Assembly (NCBI GenBank): GCA_017654935.2
Contig: CM065695.1
Location: 27,492,301-27,556,300, forward strand
Source: Phymorhynchus buccinoides
Lineage: Eukaryota; Mollusca; Gastropoda; Neogastropoda; Raphitomidae
Reading direction: 5' to 3'
DNA length: 64,000 nt
A model generated the notes under the pieces. The model ran no database searches. It was given only the letters and a program-made list of their open reading frames with translations, and had not been told where the DNA came from. A program made the position numbers and the translations under genes. Shown here in pieces: positions 57,001-64,000 of this stretch (position 1 is its first letter; each line of letters starts with the position of its first letter).

Positions 57001-60000
57001 TTCCTCTTTTTTTGTTTGTTTTGTTGGAACGACTGCATTTTTTGGAACATCCTTTCAGTTCATGCCCTAATTTTTTTTAAATCGTTATAAGAAAATCAAA
57101 CTCGCTTATAAGAAAATGAACTGCAAACCAAACTCCCTTGTATGAAATCATTTTCTTATATCCGAATTTACATCGCGGATGGGAGAACGAATTTGCTTGC
57201 TTATAACCGAGTTTTCTTATAAGCGGTTTTCTTATATCTGAGCTTTGATAATACATAAGAAAGAAGGAATTCGGCCGGGGAAAATAAATTGCTTGCTTAT
57301 AAGCGGGTTTTCTTATAAGCGAGTTTCTTATAAGCGGGTTCGGCTGTACAAGGTTTTTTTTCCTATTTACACAACCTCATTTACCCCAGATAAAAAGTCG
57401 TTAGAGATATGAGCTTTTGGTGGAAGGTGGCGGGGGAAAATGAGAGAGCTGACTATGTATCTAACTAAAAAAAATATATAAAAAAATCGAGAGACAAGGT
57501 TTGATAATTTCACTGACTATATTTTGATCACACACTGATGCTCACACACACACACACACACACACACACGTAAACACATACATACGGACAGACAGAGAAA
57601 TGCACAGCCTTCGTTCCTGTTCCAACATACTCCAGTTCTGTTAGAACTGGGAGCACAAAAACATGGGTGCAACTCCCCCAAAAAACCACCTGAAAGGCAG
57701 GGGTCCAAGGACCCATGGCCCTGGCAGGGTACAGGGGCAGAGCCCCGTCGGACGATTCAGGGGGGCAAGTTAAGAGAGAGATAACGAGACAGACAGTTAA
57801 AATGATAGACAGAGACAGTTTGAGTCTGATAAGCCTTGTAAAATTATTACATTGCCTTTAAAAACTTTCAAGATAGAACAACCAAGTTCAAAACACCCCA
57901 AATCGCTTGTGGTCATTTTTTTTTGGGGGGGGGGGGGATGAATTAAAAAAAAAACCTGAAGTTCAGTTTCCGGTAAAATTAAAAATACTGAAATAAGTGT
58001 AAAACTGAAAGAGTAGCACCCATGCAAAAAGAAGAAAGGAAAAGACAAGAGCTCGCTGCACTCACCTCCTGAAGCCCAGCTTGTCAGGGTCCAGGAGCTT
58101 CAAAGCAGCGGTGGGTATGGGCTCTCCTTTGGCGTCAAACACCACCTCAAAGTCTGCACATTGGTCACAGGCATTCAGTGAGAAGCAGCATTCTGCCATT
58201 CTCGGGAAAGGGATAGGGTTAGAATCAGCCAACGGGTTGTTATCACGAAACTGAAAGAACCAGTCTTTGAACATCGTAGGCATGCAGGGGGTGTCTGTCT
58301 ACACTGCAACTTTGCCAAAGATCCTTACTCTGGTTCCAAAGTACTCCCTTCTTGGTGAACTAATATTTAATAATAATAATAAATACATCTTCTATAGCGC
58401 TATTCTCCTGACACAGCAGGACTCACCGCGCTTTACATAAAAATTAAAATTTTTGAAAAGTTTACACAAAAAATATTCATAATACATGTACCTAAAATTA
58501 TTTTGAAAAAAAATATCACTTTAATTCACATTTAAAATACCTACATCAAACACGATTTTTTTTTAATTTAAATTTTTATTTAAAAAAAATCTTTATAGGG
58601 TTGACAGAAATTAACAAAGATATTTTCTGAAAAGATGCGTCTTCAGGCCAGTTTTGAAAGATGACAGAGATGGAGAGCTGCAGAGAGAGAAAGGGAGATT
58701 GTTCCAGATGTGTGGTGCTTGGAAACGAAAAGATCTGTTTCCAACTGTTTTGTACTTGGTGACAGGTTTGCAGAGAAGTCTTAGGTTGCTTGATCTGAGG
58801 TTGCGTTCTGGTATGTAGGCAGAGAGGAGAGAAGAGAGGTAGTCAGGATCGAAGAGAGCGAAGCTGGTAATGTTTTCAGAGCTTTCTGTGGGTATGCATG
58901 TATGTATGTAATCACCATAGCGTTTGAACGGAGGGACCTAGGACGCTCAAATTTTGCACGCGGATAGGTACTAAGGATATCTAGGCCATGTTCGAAAATG
59001 AAGATCAAAGGTCAAGGTCAATGGAGCCGAAAATGCTCCAGAGCATCTGTCTGTTTGAACAGAGGGACCTAGGACGCTCACATTTTGCATGCGGATAGGT
59101 ACTAAGGATATCTAGGCCAAGTTCAAATATGAAGGTCATAGGCCAAAGGTCAAGGTCACTGGAGCCAAGTACCTGGCACGATAACCTTTGAACGGAGGAA
59201 TCTAGGACGCTCAAATTTTGCACGCAGATAGATACTTTGGATATCTAGGCCAGGTTTAAAAAATGAAAGTTGTAGGTCAAAGGTCAAGGTCACAGGGGCC
59301 AAAAATGCTGCCGCGCGGCTGGGGATCTAACGTTTTAACGCTCTAGTAAACATAAAAAAGCGAATGCATCAGAAATACTCACCAATAGGATGACAGTATG
59401 GACTGTACACATTTCTTCTGACGCATTCTTTTCCTTCAAAGACTTCTTGCAACGCTTCGTCCACTTTATTCACAAAGGCCAGGTTCTTCCGAAAATCTTT
59501 GGCTGCAAGGGGAGAAGAGAAGAAGAAAAAGAAACTCAAACATTAGCTCGATTCGATCCCAGATCCTCAAAAAATCTGATTAAAAGCAACAAAGAGAGAA
59601 AATCTGCTTAACGTCCTCCGGTCTGGAACAGACACATATGCAGGGCTCCCAGGGACCCCCATTTAGGGGTCTATGAAGCACTCAAATTCTAAAGGACCCT
59701 CTAAAAGAATGTGCAGGGGATCCCAGGGATGCATTAGAAAAATTCTTTTTAGCATTCACAATGCCACTGTCCCTATATCCCATCTCCAGGACCCTCTATA
59801 CTGTACGTGAAGGAGTCCCTGGGACCCCTTGTTTTGTGGGACGATTGGGAGCCCTGCATATGGGACATTAGTAGATGCAAAGATGGTGGGAACGATCCCG
59901 GAGGCAGTGCAACACCAGTAAAGTCCCCAATCTTTCACAATACAGATGTACATGTACATGCAAACAAACAATATAGAATGAGGCTTTATACTGAAAATTC

Positions 60001-61749
60001 TCAGTGCACGAGACGTGTGCGCCGCCTACATAAGATTATCGCCCTTGGCTGTCACAAAGTAGTTGTATATAGCCACAGAAAAATATCTGCCCCTGACTCG
60101 TCACTAGGTGGCGTGGTCAATTCATCATGTCAACGACTGCATACATGCCAATCTGCCGTCTTTGACTCTGACTGCCAGATAGCGTAAGAGGCAAATGCTA
60201 TTCTGGATGACTGGAGTAGTCCATTTGGTTATACAGTGGAACCTCCAGTATAAGACCTTCAAAAAATCACCCAAAATGAGGTCTTATAAGAGAGTCTTAT
60301 AAGGGAGTGGGTCTTATAAGGTAGGTAAGTAATAATACTTACAAAGAAAAGCAGGTCTTATACGAAAAAGAGTAAAATTCGAAATATTTACGGTTTTAAA
60401 TGGGCGTTCGGCTGTTTTCATTGTAAGAAGCAGGTCTTATGTGAGAGGGAGTCTGATAACGGGAGGTCTTATAAGGGAGGTTCCACTGTACAGTGGAATA
60501 CCCTGGAATACATCCTCACCCTCTTGGCCAAAAATTGAAAACAGCTGGCATTGCGGAAGGTTGCCTCCCAAGGCCAACCAATCCCTTTGGCTGCAGCCCC
60601 TTAGTTTGAGAATCACGAGTCTTGCACAATTTGTTTTCCAATTTTGTAGAAAATCATTTACTAGGTACTTTATACTTTTTTTTATTAGGTTTTTAGGTAC
60701 TTTATAGTCACAGAGGCATTACAGAGGCATCTCTGTTAAATTCGGGTTGCTCCCACCTGGAGAGCGCGTCGCAGCCAGAGGCGCGCTACCATTTTTTTGT
60801 TTATTGCACTGCTCTCACTTAATTATTGGCCCTACTAAAGGTTAATGCCAACCATTGCTTACACTTTCATTTTTTTGTTTTTTGTTTTTTGCTTTCTTTT
60901 ATACATACATTTAGCACAGCTCTAACCATGTAAAACGGGATTCACAAAGAGCAAGTCTTTCTTGTCACTACCGTATTTTTCGGACTATAAGGTGATAACG
61001 AAATTGAACAAATGGGGGAAAACTCTCTTTCTAATTAACATTGTTGATGTGTACTGTATGGGTGAAGGGTCATAAAAGCGAACTTGGCACATTCTTTATG
61101 AGAATGATGCTTTGTTTGTCTCCCTTTGGCTCTGATCCACGCATTGCTAGATGATTGGTATTGTAATTAACTTTGGTGGAGGGGAGTTTATTAGAAAGAG
61201 AGTATTCCCCCTTTGTTCAATTTCGTTACCTCCTCTCTTGGCCTCACTGTTTCATTCTATAAGGTGATACGCTTTTCACACATTGAGACCCTTATGCAGA
61301 CCTGCTTACCCCCTACACAAGTCTTGAGTAGTCTGGATAGCTGAAATGAGTAGTTTTAGTGTGAAATGAGTAGTTCTCTTCATTAAACCATCAAACAATG
61401 TTCACTGAAAATGAGTAATTAGAGCATTTTTTTTTCAATTTTGATAAATTTATAGAATTCTGATCGCTTCTCGGCCTTTTGGCTAAGACAGTGATTCAGG
61501 AACATCAATTTTTGTTTATACCCTGGTTGGTTTGTTCAGCCCGTCGTACATGGCGAAAGCCGATACGCGACGTTAAACTGAACTTCCATCCAATTTTGAA
61601 GAGTAGTAGAGGTCCAAATTGAGTAGAATACTACTCAAAAAGAGTAGAGTAAACAGGTCTGCTAAGCTATGCCTTATAATATGATTGATAATATAGTACG
61701 AAAATATAATAACAAAATCTGAGTTTTGTGTTAAAAAAAAAAAAATTGT

Positions 61750-61784
<35 letters not shown>

Positions 61785-62078
61785 GGGGGGGGGGGGGGAG
61801 GGGGGAGGGGGGGGGGGGGGGGGGGGGGGGAGGTAAGCCTTATAACAAAATGCGCCTTATAGTCCGAAAAATATGATACGGAGAACATGATTATCGTCAA
61901 CGCATGGGCAATATTCAACTGCGAGGACTTTTCTTACCTCTCTCCTCAGAGAGCTCGGCAAGCTGGCGACAGTACTGGTCGTGGAACCAGGGCACGTCCA
62001 GATGAGGACACTCCAGCATCACGCTGCGGTTCAGCAGCATCATCAGCCGCTTCACAAAAAGCCAACGATCCGGTTTAT
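53837..62078 (-). CDS. FAST kinase domain-containing protein, exons 5-9 with C-terminal RAP domain
   Basis: This is the 3' part of the FASTKD gene. The exons are 62078-61938, 59502-59383, 58294-58066, 54833-54719 and 54007-53837, with phases 1, 1, 2, 0 and stop. Exon 5 needs one base from an upstream exon, and exon 4 at 27655 on the plus strand supplies it. Signature segments are LECPHLDVPWFHDQYCRQL (FAST_1/FAST_2 region) and, across exons 8-9, LCINSHRRKGTYLRDIRHLE and LDYRVEEIPHYDWNSM, the RAP domain that ends FASTKD proteins. RAP domains resemble small endonuclease folds and bind RNA. No start exon for this half is visible upstream to 64000. The TGA is at 53839-53837. Confidence 0.85.
54118..54542. 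mobile_element. Fold-back element with ~120-bp arms
   Basis: The left arm (54118-54250: 'aagatagtagatggcagagg', 'agagtcaaagaaagtgacag', 'cagaacttccagaaggtggg') is complementary to the right arm (54415-54542). A ~160-bp centre includes 'ccccgtggggaaaccaggga'. Fragments of the same family occur at 13070-13180, 32955-33040, 33540-34070 and 41255-41290. It lies in FASTKD intron 8. Confidence 0.75.
54719..54833 (-). CDS. FASTKD exon 8 (RAP domain start)
   Basis: The acceptor is 'tgggtgtccag|GCTGGC' and the donor 'GTCGAAGAG|gtcagc', 115 nt, phases 2 and 0. It encodes RLAVKLAGKQQLCINSHRRK and LRDIRHLEILDYRVEE, the core of the RAP domain with its 'RH..LGYxV'-like helix-strand. Confidence 0.88.
54950..55900. 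repeat. 'cttatatccga' MITE copies, first cluster
   Basis: The ends 'caaaacccggttgtaagaaa' (55136) and 'agcaaaacttggttataaga' (55682) start similar segments that contain 'atcgaagggagataattttt', 'ttcttatatccgatactcgg' and an A-rich 'gaaaaagtaaaaa' part. The block is a partial tandem of one element. It lies in FASTKD intron 7. Confidence 0.65.
55901..56437. other. FASTKD intron 7, unique part
   Basis: AT-rich sequence without recognisable coding or RNA features. Confidence 0.4.
56440..56662. mobile_element. MITE with 'aaagac(c/a)cac' ends, copy 2
   Basis: This is the partner of 51671-51902. It starts 'caaagacacactgacccaac' and ends 'ctggtgggtctttaag'. It is inserted within the second cluster of 'cttatatccga' MITEs. 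Confidence 0.7.
56663..57350. repeat. 'cttataagcgag' MITE copies, second cluster
   Basis: Two diverged tandem copies (about 56665-56950 and 57080-57345) share 'aactcgcttataaga', 'tcttatatccga', 'gcttataaccgagttttc' and end 'ttataagcgggttcggctgta'. They are decayed TIR elements. It lies in FASTKD intron 7. Confidence 0.65.
57351..58065. other. FASTKD intron 7, exon 7-proximal part
   Basis: It contains a CA run (57543-57569), a GC-rich 'ccctggcagggtacaggggc' segment resembling 7500-7600, and a G-run (57925-57938). No exon was recognised. Confidence 0.45.
58066..58294 (-). CDS. FASTKD exon 7
   Basis: The acceptor 'gcagtgtagacag|ACACCC' is chosen because it alone keeps phase 1. The donor is 'TTCAGGAG|gtgagt' (phase 2), 229 nt. 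It encodes PCMPTMFKDWFFQFRDNNPL, then ECCFSLNACDQCADFEVVFD and ALKLLDPDKLGFRR. The 'FEVVFDAKGEP' stretch resembles the strand leading into the RAP region of the family. Confidence 0.82.
58360..58905. repeat. Long copy of the 'tatagcgct' repeat
   Basis: It starts 'taataataataaatacatct', then 'tctatagcgctattctcctg' and 'caccgcgctttacataaaaa'. It continues to 'gatgcgtcttcaggccagtt', 'gggagattgttccagatgtg' and 'cttggaaacgaaaagatctg'. This is the fullest copy of the family in the window. It lies in FASTKD intron 6. Confidence 0.65.
58906..59330. repeat. ~130-bp tandem repeat with 'aaaggtcaaggtca'
   Basis: Three units with 'gaacggagggacctaggacg', 'ctcaaattttgcacgcggat' and 'aggtactaaggatatctagg' are followed by 'caaaggtcaaggtca'. 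They end shortly before exon 6. Minus-strand open frames over it are repeat artefacts. Confidence 0.8.
59383..59502 (-). CDS. FASTKD exon 6
   Basis: The acceptor is 'ttctccccttgcag|CCAAAG' and the donor 'CCTATTG|gtgagt', 120 nt, phases 1 and 1. It encodes AKDFRKNLAFVNKVDEALQE then GKECVRRNVYSPYCHPI. It has strong splice sites. Confidence 0.87.
59600..59945 (+). repeat. 'aacagacacatatgggacat' repeat split by a hAT-like MITE
   Basis: The host repeat reads 'cttaacgtcctccggtctgg' then 'aacagacacatatg', is interrupted at 59640-59860, and resumes 'catatgggacattagtagat'. The 6-bp CATATG is duplicated on both sides of the insert. Confidence 0.8.
59641..59861. mobile_element. hAT-like MITE, complete copy
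   Basis: The termini 'cagggctccca' and 'gggagccctg' are inverted repeats. The interior carries 'gaccctctaaaagaatgtgc', 'ggatcccagggatgcattag' and 'gtccctgggaccccttgttt'. It is flanked by duplicated CATATG. A decayed copy lies at 22792-22992. The CAGGG start is hAT-like, but a 6-bp duplication is shorter than the usual 8. Confidence 0.75.
59979..60128 (+). repeat. Dispersed ~150-bp repeat, second copy
   Basis: It is the inverted match of 11313-11468 ('aatgaggctttatactgaaa', 'gttgtatatagccacag', 'tcactaggtggcg'). It lies in FASTKD intron 5. Confidence 0.7.
60233..60492. mobile_element. TIR element with 'acagtggaacctcc' ends
   Basis: The left end 'acagtggaacctccagtata' and right end 'cttataagggaggttccactgt' are inverted repeats. 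Internal 'gaggtcttataagagagtct' motifs recall the tandem units at 10795-11235. About 260 bp, non-coding. Confidence 0.75.
60493..60968. other. FASTKD intron 5 segment
   Basis: It includes the SINE-like fragment 'gttgctcccacctggagagc' (60746-60790), also found near 2690, 5310, 13915 and 32020. Otherwise AT-rich. Confidence 0.5.
61299..61662. mobile_element. MITE with 'cagacctg' ends, copy 2, split by a SINE
   Basis: The ends are 'cagacctgcttaccccctac' and 'agtagagtaaacaggtctg'. It matches 14548-14764 outside the SINE. The SINE target 'caattttga' is duplicated at 61436-61444 and 61591-61599, while the uninterrupted copy has a single 'cagttttga', showing the empty site. Confidence 0.82.
61445..61590 (+). 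mobile_element. U2 snRNA-headed SINE, copy 3
   Basis: The head from 61463 reads ATCGCTTCTCGGCCTTTT then GGCTAAGA. The body matches copies 1 and 2 ('ggttggtttgttcagcccgt', 'cgtacatggcgaaagccgat') and ends 'ctgaacttccatc'. The perfect 9-bp duplication 'caattttga' and an empty-site comparison at 14548-14764 define the ends exactly. There is no poly-A tail. Confidence 0.9.
61749..61831. repeat. Poly-G tract (~80 bases, few interruptions)
   Basis: An almost pure G run with a handful of single A interruptions. On the FASTKD sense strand it is poly-C, within intron 5. It is a strong G-quadruplex former in vitro and a likely source of sequencing error. The true length is uncertain. Confidence 0.9.
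61938..62078 (-). CDS. FASTKD exon 5
   Basis: The acceptor is 'atatctgtgcag|ATAAAC' and the donor 'GAGAGAG|gtaaga', 141 nt, phases 1 and 1. It encodes DKPDRWLFVKRLMMLLNRSV then MLECPHLDVPWFHDQYC, ending ELSEER. It directly follows the 22-bp minisatellite intron region on this strand. Confidence 0.87.
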
Positions 62079-62254
62079 CTGCACAGATATATAATACAGA
62101 AACACAATGACGCGAATCTGTGCAGGACAGAGGCACAGCAGCACCAGTGTGTGTGCTTTGTGTGCTTGAGAGAGTCTGAGAGAATGAGAGAGAGTATATA
62201 TATAGAGAGAGACACAGACACACACACACAGAAAGCAGAGAAAAAGGAAAACAG

Positions 62255-62690
62255 AGATGGACAAAAACGAAACAGAGATGGACAAAAACGAAAACAGAGA
62301 TGGACAAAAACGACCAGAGATGGACAAAAACAAAAACAGAGATGGACAAAAACGAAAACAGAGATGGACAAAAACGAAAACAGAGATGGACAAAAACGAA
62401 AACAGAGATGGACAAAAACGACCAGAGATGGACAAAAACAAAAACAGAGATGGACAAAAACGAAAACAGAGATGGACAAAAACGAAAACAGAGATGGACA
62501 AAAACGAAAACAGAGATGGACAAAAACGAAACATGGACAAAAACGAAAACAGAGATGGACAAAAACGAAAACAGAGATGGACAAAAACGAAAACAGAGAT
62601 GGACAAAAACGAAAACAGAGATGGACAAAAACGAAAACAGAGATGGACAAAAACGAAAACAGAGATGGACAAAAACGACCAGAGATGAAA
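62255..62690. repeat. 22-bp minisatellite
   Basis: The unit 'agagatggacaaaaacgaaaac', with some units shortened, repeats about 20 times. Since the 22-bp unit is not a multiple of three and contains no stops, long open frames appear on both strands. These are not genes. It lies just upstream of FASTKD exon 5 on the minus strand. Confidence 0.95.
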
Positions 62691-63459
62691 AAGTCAAAAA
62701 GGAGGAAAAATAAGGCGGGGGTCCAGGGGCCTTTTGCGGCCCCCGTTGGGGTCCATGGGCAAAGCCCCTGATGGGGGTAAAGCTGAAGAATTTTTGCTTT
62801 TAATCAATAAAAAAAATCATCACTCAGGACAGAAAAGTATCAAAATATAAGTTGCCTTCACTTATAAAAAAAATGTCTATTTCTTACCTTATCTTATGTC
62901 CATCAGGAAACCACACGGACCATCATCATGAACGGGGCCTTTGGAACTGAGTATCATCACTTTAGCGCTAACTTCGACCTCCATCCACTTCCAACTCCAC
63001 TTATTTTTCACTGAAGAGTCAATTTTCTTCGCTACAACTTTTTCATTTTCTTTCAGCTGACGAAACTTTGTGATTTTCGTTTGTGAAACCGACCTCGTGA
63101 AACTTAAAAAGATGGCACTTCCTGGAAAAATTTATCAAACGGCATCCTTCTTTCTCAAACATCAACTTCCGCTTTTAGTTTTATGGTCTTGGTTAACCAT
63201 AGAGTGGTAACAAAGAGAGCAGTCTTGGTCAGCCTAACGAGAAACCAGAAACATCCATTTGAGAACAGACTGATCGAGAACGAAACATCGTTCGTTCATC
63301 CAGTCGTCCTGCCGATCATCAAAAAACCTACTCCTACCCCCCCCCCCCCCCCCCCCCCCCCTAAATTTCTCAACGGATTTACACTGATCTCAAAAATGAC
63401 TCCTGGGGCCATCCAAAAGGCGGAAATCCAGCCGCCATTCGGCGGATAAATCTCTTCTC
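62686..63459 (-). mobile_element. Second copy of the ~760-bp non-autonomous element
   Basis: It is the reverse complement match of 23824-24584. It runs from 'agagaagagatttatccgcc' to 'ctttttgactttttca' on the minus strand. It has a longer C/G run (63339-63361) where the first copy has 'ttttttttggggggtagggt'. Both copies lie in FASTKD introns in the sense orientation. Confidence 0.75.
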
Positions 63460-63470
63460 TGATGACAGAC

Positions 63471-64000
<530 letters not shown>

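Larger units (their letters stand above)
60969..61878. mobile_element. 'cggactataagg' MITE with two levels of nested insertions
   Basis: The outer ends are 'accgtatttttcggactata' (60969) and 'cttatagtccgaaaaatatg' (61855-61875). Within it is the 'cagacctg' MITE (61299-61662), and inside that the U2-headed SINE (61445-61590). A poly-G tract fills 61749-61831. The internal 'aaattgaacaaatggggg' / 'ccccctttgttcaatttcg' arms (61013-61230) are inverted. Confidence 0.7.

Noticed and set aside
62052..62771. Long overlapping open frames on both strands (up to ~290 codons)
   Set aside because: They are created by a 22-bp repeat without stop codons. The only real coding part is FASTKD exon 5 at its edge (61938-62078).

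Overview
This is an animal nuclear window rich in introns and repeats. It most likely comes from a lophotrochozoan, probably a gastropod mollusc. That guess rests on the spliced mitochondrial genes with GT-AG introns, long (GA)n and (CA)n tracts, tRNA-headed SINEs with the 'gagacgataa..gaggtcctgtgtgcccatgcac' type of body, the 'tatagcgct' repeat family and 'aaggtcaaggtc' tandem repeats. Species cannot be named from the sequence. There are no bacterial genes, no CRISPR array and no intact transposase or reverse transcriptase gene.

Three real genes can be assembled exon by exon. (1) MRPL38 (mitochondrial ribosomal protein mL38) lies on the minus strand. Exons 1-6 run from 20531 down to 6839 with matching intron phases; the last exon is missing. 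(2) A FASTK-family (FASTKD) mitochondrial RNA-binding protein starts at 21187 on the plus strand. MRPL38 and FASTKD are head to head, with 655 bp between their start codons, so they probably share a bidirectional promoter. (3) A type I membrane protein with EB/EGF-like cysteine modules lies on the plus strand from about 31.6 to 46.5 kb.

The FASTKD gene is the oddest item. Exons 1-4 are on the plus strand (21187-27655). Exons 5-9, including the C-terminal RAP domain and stop, are on the minus strand (62078-53837). The two halves join in frame (phase 1) into one 827-codon reading frame. Between them lies a run of exactly 500 N (30986-31485), which is a scaffold placeholder. The simplest reading is that the contig starting at 31486 was placed in the wrong orientation. 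After flipping it, the order would be MRPL38 <- | -> FASTKD -> <- EB-module gene.

Two large imperfect palindromes, centred near 4030 and 28327, look like fold-back long-read artefacts at the two ends of the left contig. One arm of each is full of small indels and carries damaged antisense copies of real exons. The start of the right contig (31.5 to about 36.4 kb) is also noisy.

Biologically, the most novel items are as follows. A 146-bp SINE-like element has a 5' head matching the start of U2 snRNA; it occurs in three copies, each inserted into a different older repeat with clear target-site duplications. Two tandem arrays of in-phase 57-nt mini-exons lie inside FASTKD, each seeded from an exon/intron boundary. 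A series of minisatellites in the membrane-protein gene starts precisely at exon edges, including one derived from the last codons and stop of the final exon. Several MITE families (TTAA-flanked, TA-flanked palindromic, hAT-like) are nested within each other.

The rest of the window is introns and intergenic DNA made of these repeats.
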